31,618 nucleotides of DNA. It comes from JAJXUB01 sp047974805. Lineage in GTDB: Bacteria; Actinomycetota; Actinomycetes; Actinomycetales; Dermatophilaceae. How positions within the stretch are numbered: the first letter of the stretch is position 1; every line of letters begins with the position of its first letter. The translations under genes were made by a program, and so were the position numbers. This document shows positions 1 to 8,034 of this stretch, in pieces. The stretch spans positions 1-31,618 of the forward strand of contig JBKECS010000082.1 in NCBI GenBank assembly GCA_047974805.1. The letters run 5' to 3'. The notes below the pieces were generated by a model, which saw only the letters and a list, made by a program, of their open reading frames with translations, ran no database searches and was not told the origin of the DNA.

Positions 1-448
1 GGTCGCCACCGTCACGGGTCCAACCTCGCGCCGCCAGGGTGGTGCCGCGGACGTCGAGGCCCACAGCGATGCGGTCTCCGTGCTCGGCGATGGCTGCCGC
101 GGTCCACTCCGGATCTTCCAGAGCTGCTGTGCCGACGTTCACCCGTCGGCATCCGGTGGCCAGGGCGCGCTCCAAGGAACCGGCGTCCCGGATTCCGCCG
201 CTGAGCTCGACCTTGATGTCGAGGCGCTCGACGATGGATGCGAGCAGGTCGGCGTTGGATCCCCGGCCGAAGGCAGCATCCAGGTCCACCAGGTGGAGCC
301 ACTGCGCGCCCTGGTCCTGCCAGCTCTTGGCTGCCTCCCACGGGTCGCCGAACTCGCCTCCGCTGCCGGCCACCCCTTGGACAAGTTGTACGGCTCGCCC
401 GTCGACCACGTCGACAGCGGGCAAGAGTTCGAGCCGAGGTGAGTTCAT
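1..448 (-). CDS. priA: Phosphoribosyl isomerase A (PriA/HisA), 3' part missing
   Basis: (beta-alpha)8-barrel isomerase of histidine biosynthesis. It converts ProFAR to PRFAR and, in actinobacteria, usually also does the TrpF step of tryptophan synthesis. The first 149 codons are present, of about 245 expected, and the gene runs off the left edge. The N-terminus reads LELLPAVDVVDGRAVQLVQG, carrying the catalytic Asp (D13) and the phosphate-site segment. VELSGGIRD and VGLDVRG follow, as in the HisA/PriA family. The ATG at 448 is chosen because GGAAAGG lies about 11 bases upstream. It is the last gene seen of the his operon, 64 bp after hisH. PriA rather than single-function HisA is inferred from the actinobacterial context. 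The dual activity cannot be proved from this partial sequence. Confidence 0.93.
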   Translation of the reverse strand, partial: MNSPRLELLPAVDVVDGRAVQLVQGVAGSGGEFGDPWEAAKSWQDQGAQWLHLVDLDAAFGRGSNADLLASIVERLDIKVELSGGIRDAGSLERALATGCRRVNVGTAALEDPEWTAAAIAEHGDRIAVGLDVRGTTLAARGWTRDGGD

Positions 449-512
449 CGTGCTGATGCCTTTCCAAGGGGTTTGGTGACGCAAGAGGTGGCTGGTCGAC
501 CCTGTCGGTGCC

Positions 513-1151
513 TCACAGCGTGCCCACCCAGTTGCGCAGCAGGGCCAGACCGGTGTCCGCGGACTTCTCCGGATGGAACTGGGTCGCCGACAGCGGACCG
601 TTCTCCACGGCGGCGACGAACCGCTGCCCGTAGGTGGTGTAGCTGACCTTCGGAGTGACCGCCGCGAAGGCTGCCGAGGAAGGCTCGATGACCAGGTCGC
701 TCGCGGCATAGGAGTGGACGAAATAGAAGCGTTCCGCCTGGATGCCGGCGAAAAGTGTCGAGGACGTCGCGCAATCCACGGTGCTCCACCCCATGTGGGG
801 AATGACCGGGCTGTCTAGACGCGCCACCATGCCAGGCCACTGTCCCAGTCCAGGCAGGGGCTCATTGGCTGGTTCGGTGCTGCCGTCGAACATGACCTGC
901 AGGCCTACACAGATCCCCAGGACCGGGCGGCTTCCGGCCAGACGACGCCCGATAACGCGGGGGCCCTGCACAGCGTTGAGGCCGGCCATGCAGGCGTGGA
1001 AGTTGCCGACCCCCGGGACGACCAGCCCATCGGCATTCAGCGCCGCCTGCGGGTCTGCCGTCAGCGTCACGGCGGCCCCCACTCGCTCCAAGGCCCGCAC
1101 AACCGAGCGGACGTTGCCGAAACCGTAGTCGAGCACGACGACCGACCTCAT
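513..1151 (-). CDS. hisH: Imidazole glycerol phosphate synthase, glutamine amidotransferase subunit HisH
   Basis: Class I glutaminase subunit that feeds ammonia to HisF in the fifth step of histidine synthesis; cytoplasmic. It has 212 residues, normal for the family. It opens with VVVLDYGFGNVRSV, has the nucleophile Cys81 in LGICVGLQ, and the His-Glu pair in QFHPEKS near the C-terminus. An in-frame ORF extends 55 codons further upstream, but the ATG at 1151 matches the family N-terminus and forms an ATGA overlap with the stop of the preceding gene. This indicates translational coupling. The partner hisF is not in the window and presumably lies beyond priA on the left. Confidence 0.96.
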   Translation of the reverse strand: MRSVVVLDYGFGNVRSVVRALERVGAAVTLTADPQAALNADGLVVPGVGNFHACMAGLNAVQGPRVIGRRLAGSRPVLGICVGLQVMFDGSTEPANEPLPGLGQWPGMVARLDSPVIPHMGWSTVDCATSSTLFAGIQAERFYFVHSYAASDLVIEPSSAAFAAVTPKVSYTTYGQRFVAAVENGPLSATQFHPEKSADTGLALLRNWVGTL

Positions 1152-1762
1152 CGACGTTGTCCTTCTTCTTCGTCGGCCCGAGCTGCGCGAAGGAGGGAAT
1201 TGAACCGGCGGACGGAGTTCTCCTCCGGTTCGACCGTCTCGGCCGCCAGCGGTGATCGTCCTGCCGTCAACGCCGTGACGGGCAGGGCGAGGGCATCCCT
1301 GATGGCCAGGAGCCAATCCCTGGTCGAACGCTGGTGCGGGCGTCCTGGCGTCTCCAATGCCTCCGCCAGGTCGGTCACAGCCAGGTCGAATGCCTGCGCC
1401 AGGGCCGCCGCCGTCAGCGCGGGCAATTCGGGCATACGGGTGCGTCCTGTGGCCGGGGACCAGGTGGCATACCGGGTGCGTCGGCGCAGGCCCCGGGGGT
1501 GCAGCGCCACGATGGCCCGGTCGTCCACCTCGCCGAGAAAGACCGCCGGGCGCATGGCCGGCGCAGCCGGACGCGACACCAGGGCCCGGACAGGATCGTC
1601 ATAGGGCGCATCAGCGCGACTGACGAGCGGGTGGACGATCGTCCAGCCGGAGTCTTCGGTCACCGTGACGGCGATGGTGCCCCGTCGGGCCCAGGCGGTC
1701 ACCACCGCACGGGAGGCTCTGCTGAAGAGCGCCGCAGGTGCCGTGACCGTCGGTGTGGTCAC
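1148..1762 (-). CDS. Uncharacterised protein encoded inside the histidine operon
   Basis: I do not recognise this 204-residue protein. The GTG at 1762 is preferred: it begins one base after the hisB stop, while the ORF upstream of it lies inside hisB. The 3' end overlaps hisH by ATGA, so the gene is coupled on both sides and is part of the operon. The N-terminal half is mixed alpha/beta-like, with segments such as RGTIAVTVTEDSGWTIVHP and AVFLGEVDDRAIVALHPRG. The C-terminal half is helical and Ala/Leu/Glu-rich and ends in a charged tail. There is no signal peptide, membrane segment or metal motif. It could be an operon-specific accessory or regulatory protein; this is inference from position only. 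Confidence 0.8.
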   Translation of the reverse strand: MTTPTVTAPAALFSRASRAVVTAWARRGTIAVTVTEDSGWTIVHPLVSRADAPYDDPVRALVSRPAAPAMRPAVFLGEVDDRAIVALHPRGLRRRTRYATWSPATGRTRMPELPALTAAALAQAFDLAVTDLAEALETPGRPHQRSTRDWLLAIRDALALPVTALTAGRSPLAAETVEPEENSVRRFNSLLRAARADEEEGQRR

Positions 1763-1763
1763 G

Positions 1764-2366
1764 TCAGAGCGCGCCCTTGGCGCTGGGAATGCCGACGACC
1801 TGACCGTCGAGGGCGATGGCCGCCCGCAGGGCCCGAGCAACCGCCTTGAACTGCGCTTCGACGATGTGGTGCGGATCCCGTCCGTACAGGACCCGGACGT
1901 GCAGCGCGATCTGGGCGTTTGCTGCGAACGTCTCGAAGACGTGAGAAGTCAGCGCGCCGGGAAAGCTGCCGCCGATGACGACGTATGCCTGACCTTCCGG
2001 TTCCCCGGCGTGCACGCAGTAGGGGCGTCCGGCGACATCCACCACTGCCTGGACCAAGGTCTCATCCAAAGGGATGGTCGCATCCCCGAATCGGGAAATG
2101 CCACGCTTGTCGCCCAGGGCGTCCCGGACGGCGCCGCCGAGACAGATGGCGACGTCTTCGACGGTGTGGTGGCTGTCGACCTCTATGTCGCCGGTGGCGG
2201 CAACGGTGAGGTCGATCAGGGAGTGCTTGGCGAGTGAGGCCAGCATGTGGTCGAAGAACGGCACACCGGTGTGCACGGAGCTTGCGCCGGCCCCGTCCAG
2301 ATCGACCGTCACAGTGACCTCGGACTCGGTCGTTGCCCGGTGGATCGTCGCGGTGCGATCGGTCAT
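1764..2366 (-). CDS. hisB: Imidazoleglycerol-phosphate dehydratase HisB
   Basis: Mn-dependent dehydratase that turns imidazole glycerol phosphate into imidazole acetol phosphate, step six of histidine synthesis. It has 200 residues, the length of the single-function enzyme, without the phosphatase half found in enterobacteria. Family motifs are GVPFFDHML near residue 37, the metal-binding DSHHTVEDVAICLGGA, and HVFETFAANA in the C-terminal half. The ATG at 2366 starts one base after the hisC stop, and the next gene starts one base after its own stop, so ribosomes can pass straight on. Confidence 0.97.
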   Translation of the reverse strand: MTDRTATIHRATTESEVTVTVDLDGAGASSVHTGVPFFDHMLASLAKHSLIDLTVAATGDIEVDSHHTVEDVAICLGGAVRDALGDKRGISRFGDATIPLDETLVQAVVDVAGRPYCVHAGEPEGQAYVVIGGSFPGALTSHVFETFAANAQIALHVRVLYGRDPHHIVEAQFKAVARALRAAIALDGQVVGIPSAKGAL

Positions 2367-2367
2367 G

Positions 2368-3537
2368 TCAGGCCTCCGGTTCGGCGAGGTTGAGAATCTG
2401 AGTCAGAGCACGCAGAAACGCCGTCGTCTCCGCCTCGGTGCCGGCCGTCACCCGCAGGTGGTGCGGGATCCCGACGTCCCGGACGAGAATGCCACGCTCC
2501 AGCAGCGCCTGCCAGGTTGCGGCCGCGTCGGCGAGTCCTCCGACGAGGACGAAATTGGCGTCGCTGGCCACCGGCCTCAGGCCGAGGCCGGGCAGCTCCG
2601 CAACGATCCGGTCCCGTTGCCCGCGGATGGCGTCAACGGTGGCCAGCATCTCATCGGCATGGCGCAGCGCGGCCAGCGCGATGGCTTGGGCGGGCGCGGA
2701 CAGGTGGTACGGCATCCGGGCCAGGCGCAGCTTGTCGATCAGGGCCGGGTCGGCGGCGAGGAACCCCAGTCGTCCCCCGGCCAGGGCGAATGCCTTGGAC
2801 ATCGTCCGGGTCACGACCAACCGCGGCCTCCCGGCCAGCAGGGTCAGGGCTGACCTGGTGCCCTTGCGGGCAAACTCCGCGTACGCCTCGTCGACGATGA
2901 TGATCGCGTGGGGTGCTGCGTCGTAGACAGCCTCAATGAGGGTCAGCGGCAACGCCGTCCCGGTCGGGTTGTTCGGCGAGCACAAGAAGACGACGTTGGG
3001 ATCGGCCGCCACCACCTGGGCTACTGCTTCGGCGTCGGTGACCTCGAAGGGTGCCTGGTCGCTCCAGGCGTGGCGCTGACCGTCGATCCACGCCGTCCCC
3101 GTGGTGGCGGTGATGATCGGGTGCATCGAGTAGGACGGGGTGAAGCCGAGCGCGACCCGGTCCGGCCCGCCGAATGCCTGCAGCAAGTGCAACAGGACCT
3201 CGTTGGAGCCGTTCCCAGCCCAGACTTGGTCAGGCGTGATGTCCGTCCCGGACCGGGAGAGGTACCCGGCGAGGGCGACCCGAAGGTCGGTGAACTCCCG
3301 GTCGGGATACCGATTCAAGGTGGGCGCGACCTGCGCGACGGCCGCGATGATGTCCTGCACCACCGCGTCGGGGACGGGGTAGGAGTTCTCGTTGACGTTG
3401 AGCGGGATCGGCACATCGAGTTGCGGTGCCCCGTATGCCGTGCGTCCCCGCAGGTCGGCACGCACCAGCGCGTCGAGTTCGGCAACGGCTGCCACACGGC
3501 TGGGACTGGCCACCGCGTCCGGGCGGTCTGCGGTCAT
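2368..3537 (-). CDS. hisC: Histidinol-phosphate aminotransferase HisC
   Basis: Fold-type I PLP aminotransferase that converts imidazole acetol phosphate and glutamate to histidinol phosphate and 2-oxoglutarate. It has 389 residues. Visible motifs are LNVNENSYPVP and LNRYPDREFTDLR near the N-terminus, the PLP-phosphate segment WAGNGSNEVL, CSPNNPTG, the Asp-containing IIIVDEAYAEF, and the Schiff-base lysine K248 in TRTMSKAFALAGGRLG. The start at 3537 makes a 4-base ATGA overlap with hisD. A paralogous aromatic aminotransferase is a theoretical alternative, but the operon position settles the role. Confidence 0.96.
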   Translation of the reverse strand: MTADRPDAVASPSRVAAVAELDALVRADLRGRTAYGAPQLDVPIPLNVNENSYPVPDAVVQDIIAAVAQVAPTLNRYPDREFTDLRVALAGYLSRSGTDITPDQVWAGNGSNEVLLHLLQAFGGPDRVALGFTPSYSMHPIITATTGTAWIDGQRHAWSDQAPFEVTDAEAVAQVVAADPNVVFLCSPNNPTGTALPLTLIEAVYDAAPHAIIIVDEAYAEFARKGTRSALTLLAGRPRLVVTRTMSKAFALAGGRLGFLAADPALIDKLRLARMPYHLSAPAQAIALAALRHADEMLATVDAIRGQRDRIVAELPGLGLRPVASDANFVLVGGLADAAATWQALLERGILVRDVGIPHHLRVTAGTEAETTAFLRALTQILNLAEPEA

Positions 3538-4883
3538 GGCGCACTCGCGGGATCGGTACGGGCAGTGATGGCCTCCCCGTGTCCCGGCAAGTCTTCGGAC
3601 TGGGCGAGCGCGACGACGTGCGCCGCGACCTCGGTCAGCGCGTCCTGCGTGTAGTCCACGAGCTGGATACCGCGAAGGAAGGACTGTACGGACAACCCCG
3701 AACTGTGCGTGGCGGACCCGCCGGTGGGCAGGACGTGATTGGATCCCGCGGCGTAATCACCGAGGCTGACTGGGGCATACGCGCCGACGAAGATCGCCCC
3801 AGCGTTGCGAACTCGGGCGGCTACCTGGGACGGGTTGCGGGTCTGGATCTCCAGGTGCTCGGCCGCGTAGGCGTTGACGACGTCCAGGCCGGCGTCGATG
3901 TCGTCCACCAAGACGATCGCGGACTGGGGTCCGTCGAGAGCCTGGGCTATCCGTTCGGCGTGCTTCGTCGCGGGGATCCGGGCCGCCAACCGGGCCTGGA
4001 CGGCATCGGCCAGGGCCTCACTGTCGGTGACGAGGACCCCGGCGGCCAGAGGATCGTGCTCGGCCTGGCTGACCAGGTCGGCAGCGACATGGTCGGCATC
4101 GGCGCTCTCGTCGGCCAGGATGGCGACCTCCGTCGGCCCGGCCTCGGCGTCGATCCCGATCATGCCCTTGAGCAGGCGCTTGGCCGACGTGACGAAGATG
4201 TTGCCCGGGCCGGTGACGAGCACGACCGGTTCACAGGTCAGCGGGCCGTTGCAGGTCTCCTCGACGAAGCCGTAGGCAAGCCCGGCGATCGCCTGGGCAC
4301 CACCCATGGCATACACCTCCTGCACGCCGAGCAGCGCGCACGCAGCCAGGATGGTCGGGTGCGGGTAGCCGGCGAAGTCACTGGAGTTCTCCACTTGAGG
4401 TGGACTGGCGACCGCGAGGGATCCGACACCGGCGAGCTGCGCGGGCACGACGTTCATGACGACGCTGCTGGGGTAGACCGCCCGCCCACCGGGCACGTAG
4501 AGCCCGACGCGGTCCACGGGCACCCACTTCTGCGAGACTGTGCCGCCGTCGACGACCTGTGTCGTGGTGTCGACGCGACGCTGGTCGGCGTGCACGCGGC
4601 GGGCCCGTTCGATGGCCACCTCAAGGCCGGCTCGCACGTCCGGGTCGAGCGCAGCAAGGGCCTGACCGAGGATCTCGACCGGAACCCTCAGCGTCGGTGG
4701 GGTGGTCCCGTCGAACCGTTCGCTGAACGCCTGGATGGCGCTGGCACCCTGGTCTCGGACCGCGTCGATGATCGGTTGCACCGCAGCGGCGGCCGCGTCG
4801 ACGTCGTAGTCGGCCCGCGGCACGACATGCCGCAGCTCACGCAGGGTCAGCTTGCGACCACGCAGGTCCAGTCGGGCGATCAC
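3534..4883 (-). CDS. hisD: Histidinol dehydrogenase HisD
   Basis: Zn- and NAD-dependent four-electron dehydrogenase that performs the last two steps, histidinol to histidine. It has 449 residues, slightly longer than the usual 430-440. Motifs include VDRVGLYVPGGRAVYPSSV, GPGNIFVTSAKRL, GPTEVAILADESAD, the metal/base segment SQAEHDPLAAG, and AAEHLEIQ. It is the first gene of the operon. The start is GTG at 4883, six bases after TAGACT, a leaderless layout. As usual in actinobacteria, hisD leads hisC and hisB. No his-leader peptide or T-box is visible in the 105 bp upstream. Confidence 0.97.
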   Translation of the reverse strand: MIARLDLRGRKLTLRELRHVVPRADYDVDAAAAAVQPIIDAVRDQGASAIQAFSERFDGTTPPTLRVPVEILGQALAALDPDVRAGLEVAIERARRVHADQRRVDTTTQVVDGGTVSQKWVPVDRVGLYVPGGRAVYPSSVVMNVVPAQLAGVGSLAVASPPQVENSSDFAGYPHPTILAACALLGVQEVYAMGGAQAIAGLAYGFVEETCNGPLTCEPVVLVTGPGNIFVTSAKRLLKGMIGIDAEAGPTEVAILADESADADHVAADLVSQAEHDPLAAGVLVTDSEALADAVQARLAARIPATKHAERIAQALDGPQSAIVLVDDIDAGLDVVNAYAAEHLEIQTRNPSQVAARVRNAGAIFVGAYAPVSLGDYAAGSNHVLPTGGSATHSSGLSVQSFLRGIQLVDYTQDALTEVAAHVVALAQSEDLPGHGEAITARTDPASAP

Positions 4884-4895
4884 CTGCCTAGTCTA
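4884..4895 (-). promoter_or_regulatory. Leaderless -10 element for the his operon
   Basis: On the minus strand TAGACT (4895-4890) is followed by six bases and the GTG of hisD. This TANNNT plus 6-7 bases plus start layout recurs in the window and predicts transcription starting at or next to the start codon. I could not place a convincing -35 box. Confidence 0.55.
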
Positions 4896-4988
4896 GGAAG
4901 CCCCGCCGACAGCGCGCCCTGGTTGTCCGCATGTCGCGCACGCTCACGGTGGATCGCCGCCGGTGGGCCGGGCCGGCATCCCAAGGCC

Positions 4989-7900
4989 CTACTCGCCATA
5001 GAAGACCGACATGATCGCCGTCCGGGCGTGTCGGGCCTGGCGCAGATAGGTCTCGCCGAGTTCCTGGCCCGACCCCGGCGGCATGCCCAACACGCGGGCC
5101 ACCCCGTTGGCGTCCACCGTGTCTGTGGGAAGGGTGTCAGTGGACTTCCCCCGCCACAGCGTGGCGGCGTTGCGCAACTCTGACGCCAGCTCCCATGCCT
5201 GGCGAAGGACCTCGGCGGTCGCCTCCGGCAGGATTCCTGCGGCGACCGCGGCGTCCATCGCCGACAGCGTCCCGGTGGTGCGCAACCCTGGCACGTCATG
5301 GGCGTGCTGCAGCTGGAGCAACTGCACTGCCCATTCGATATCGGACAGCCCGCCCGGTCCAAGCTTGAGGTGGCGCTTGCGGTCCACGCCGCGAGGCAGC
5401 CGCTCGCCCTCCATCCGTGCCTTGAGCCTGCGGATGTCGCGAACCTGCTCAGCGGTCAGTCCGTGCGCCGGCCACCGCAGCGGATCGATGAGCGCGGTGA
5501 AGGCCTCGGCCAGCCCGGGCTCACCGGCCATCGGAGTCGCCCGTAGCAGCGCCTGCGCCTCCCACACCAGCGACCAGCGTTCGTAATAGGCCCGGTAGGA
5601 CGTCAGCGAGCGCACGATTGGTCCGCTCTTGCCCTCGGGACGCAGGTCCGCGTCCAGGCCGACCGGCGGCTCGGCCGTATGCCCGGACAGGTGCTTTCGG
5701 AGGGCTTGGACGACCTCCGTCGCCTGTTCCTGGGCTTCCTTCTCGTCGGCCCCGGGCAGGGGGGCATGCACGAACATAACGTCGGCGTCGGAGCCGTAGC
5801 CGAGCTCTCCCCCACCAAGTCGTCCCATGCCCACGATGAGCAGACGAGTTGACAGCGCGTCCTCTCGCTCGGCGGACACCTGGTCGATGGCGACCTGGAG
5901 CGCCGATTCCAGCAGGGCGGCGGTGATGTCGGTCAAGGCTACGCCCACCCCGGCAAGGTCGAGCCGGTCGTCAAGGTCGGCCGTGGCGATCCGGAATAGC
6001 TCGGAGCGACGGACCGCCCGCATCGCGGCCACCTTGTCCGCAGGCAGCTCACGACGGGACCCGGCGCCGGTCATCCGCCGGGTCAGATCCGCCCGGGACC
6101 GCGGGGCCAGCCCTTGAGGGTCCCCGATGAGCTGGACCGCCTCGGGGGCACCGACGAGCAGCTCCCCGGCATACCCGGAGCGTCCGAGGATGTGCGCGAG
6201 CAGCTGGGCCGAGGTTCCTTCGTCCCGGAGCATCTTCAGGTACCAGTGGCTCGAGCCCAGAGAGTCGCTGACTTTCCTGAAGGCGAGCAGCCCAGCATCG
6301 GGGTTGGCCTCGTCGGCGAACCATCCGAGCATGACCGGCAGCAGGGTCCGTTGGATCGCCGCCCGGCGGGAGAGTCCCGCGGTCAGGGCCTGCAGATTGC
6401 GCAGGGCGCCCTGCGGATCGCGGAAGCCGAGAGCGGCCAGGCGTTCCTGCGCGGCTTCCGGCGAGAGCGACACTTCGTCGGAGGACAGCTTGGCGACCGC
6501 GGACAGCAAGGGGCGGTAGAACAGTCGCTCGTGAATCCGGCGGACCTCGCGTTGGGTGCTCTGCCATTGGGCCGTGACCGCCTGCGCCGGATTCGATCGG
6601 TGGCCCAGCGCCCGGCCCAGGCGACGCAAATCCGCCGGCGCGGTCGGCATGAGGTGGTTTCGACGCAACCGATAGAGCTGGATGCGGTGCTCCAACGTCC
6701 GCAGCAGCCGGTATGCCGCGTCCAGGCCGGCCCGGTCATCCCGCCCCACGTAGCCGCCGGCGGACAGGGCGGCCAAGGCGTCCAAGGTGGTGCCCGATCG
6801 AAGCGTGTCGTCGCTGCGCCCGTGGACCAGTTGCAGCAGCTGCACGGAGAACTCGACATCGCGCAGCCCGCCCGGGCCCAGCTTGAGTTGGCGGGCGGTC
6901 TCTGCGGCAGGTACGTGTTCTTCGACCCTCCGCCGCATCGCCTGGACGTCCTCGACGAAGTCGGGGCGGCTGGCCGCCTCCCACACCATGGGTTGGACGG
7001 CCTCGAGGTAGGCCGCGCCGAGCTGGGCGTCCCCGGCCACCGCACGCGCCTTGAGCAGGGCCTGGAACTCCCAGGTCTTGGCCCACCTCTGGTAGTAGGA
7101 GCGGTGCCCCTCCACGGTGCGCACCAGGGCCCCCGCTTTACCCTCGGGGCGGAGGGCGGCGTCCAGCGGCCAGAGCGTGCCGTGGGCTGTGTTCGCCCCG
7201 CACGCCCTGGTCATCCGGCTGGCCAACCGGGCCCCGGCCTGCATGGCCTCGGGCTCGTCGACGTCGCCGACCGGTTCCCCGACATAGATGACGTCGACGT
7301 CCGAGACATAGTTCAGTTCCCGGCCGCCGGTCTTGCCCATGGCAATGACGGCCAGCCTGCATGTGGCGGCATCCTCGGGCTGTTCGGCAACCGCGATCGC
7401 CAGCGCCCCCTCCAGGGCGGCCTGGGCCAGGTCGGCCAGCGCGGCCGCCGTGTCCGGCAAGGTCGCCGTCGGATCCGGCGAGGTCAGGTCCAACGCTGCG
7501 ATGCCGAGCAGTTGTCGCCTATAGGCAACTCGTAACGCATCGTCGCTGGTCAACTCCCCCGGGGAACGCACGGCGTCGAGGATGGCGGCGACCCGGTCGG
7601 CGACCTGGACCGGCTGGGCATCCGCAACTTCCGGCCAGTGGTCCGGGTGAGCGACGAGATGGTCGCCCAACGCGGTGGATCCTCCGAGCACGGCCAAGAG
7701 ACGACCCCTGGCCGCGCCCTCGTGCCCGAGCACCTCCACGAGGTCGGCCAGTGCGTGCCCGGCGGCGTCCCCGGACATCCCGGCCGCTGCCTCGAGAAGG
7801 CGAACCATGCTCAGCAGCGCCAGGTCAGGATCCGGCACGGCACCCAGTGCCTCCAGGAGGTCGGTGACGGCGTCATCACCACCGGCCATCAGGGGGGCGA

Positions 7901-7994
7901 GGGAACGCTCGGACAGTAGTCCCTCGGCGCGCCGTGGCTCATCGAAACCCAGTCGCGCCAACAGGCCCGTTGTGCTGCCGGAGCGGTCGCTCAT
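4989..7994 (-). CDS. glnE: Bifunctional glutamine synthetase adenylyltransferase/deadenylylase GlnE
   Basis: Attaches AMP to and removes it from glutamine synthetase to tune nitrogen assimilation. It has 1001 residues, near the actinobacterial norm. Two nucleotidyltransferase domains are visible. The N-terminal (deadenylylase) one has AMGKTGGRELNYVSDVDVIY around residues 218-238, and the C-terminal (adenylylase) one has GMGRLGGGELGYGSDADVMF around 722-742. Each is followed by a helical GlnD-type region with a KLGPGGLRD or KLGPGGLSD motif. The ATG at 7994 has GGAGG five bases upstream. It lies 40 bp after glnA2, so the two are probably one transcript. Its main target is usually GlnA1, which is not in this window. 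Confidence 0.97.
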   Translation of the reverse strand: MSDRSGSTTGLLARLGFDEPRRAEGLLSERSLAPLMAGGDDAVTDLLEALGAVPDPDLALLSMVRLLEAAAGMSGDAAGHALADLVEVLGHEGAARGRLLAVLGGSTALGDHLVAHPDHWPEVADAQPVQVADRVAAILDAVRSPGELTSDDALRVAYRRQLLGIAALDLTSPDPTATLPDTAAALADLAQAALEGALAIAVAEQPEDAATCRLAVIAMGKTGGRELNYVSDVDVIYVGEPVGDVDEPEAMQAGARLASRMTRACGANTAHGTLWPLDAALRPEGKAGALVRTVEGHRSYYQRWAKTWEFQALLKARAVAGDAQLGAAYLEAVQPMVWEAASRPDFVEDVQAMRRRVEEHVPAAETARQLKLGPGGLRDVEFSVQLLQLVHGRSDDTLRSGTTLDALAALSAGGYVGRDDRAGLDAAYRLLRTLEHRIQLYRLRRNHLMPTAPADLRRLGRALGHRSNPAQAVTAQWQSTQREVRRIHERLFYRPLLSAVAKLSSDEVSLSPEAAQERLAALGFRDPQGALRNLQALTAGLSRRAAIQRTLLPVMLGWFADEANPDAGLLAFRKVSDSLGSSHWYLKMLRDEGTSAQLLAHILGRSGYAGELLVGAPEAVQLIGDPQGLAPRSRADLTRRMTGAGSRRELPADKVAAMRAVRRSELFRIATADLDDRLDLAGVGVALTDITAALLESALQVAIDQVSAEREDALSTRLLIVGMGRLGGGELGYGSDADVMFVHAPLPGADEKEAQEQATEVVQALRKHLSGHTAEPPVGLDADLRPEGKSGPIVRSLTSYRAYYERWSLVWEAQALLRATPMAGEPGLAEAFTALIDPLRWPAHGLTAEQVRDIRRLKARMEGERLPRGVDRKRHLKLGPGGLSDIEWAVQLLQLQHAHDVPGLRTTGTLSAMDAAVAAGILPEATAEVLRQAWELASELRNAATLWRGKSTDTLPTDTVDANGVARVLGMPPGSGQELGETYLRQARHARTAIMSVFYGE

Positions 7995-8034
7995 GACGTC
8001 CTCCGCCCTCGGCTCCCCCGAGGCATCCAGCCCC

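Noticed and set aside
3426..5183. 585-codon open frame on plus opposite hisD
   Set aside because: Antisense shadow of hisD and flanking sequence; Gly/Asp/Arg-rich with no family motif.
6114..7535. 473-codon open frame on plus opposite glnE
   Set aside because: Antisense of a clearly conserved glnE; long antisense frames are common in G+C-rich genes.
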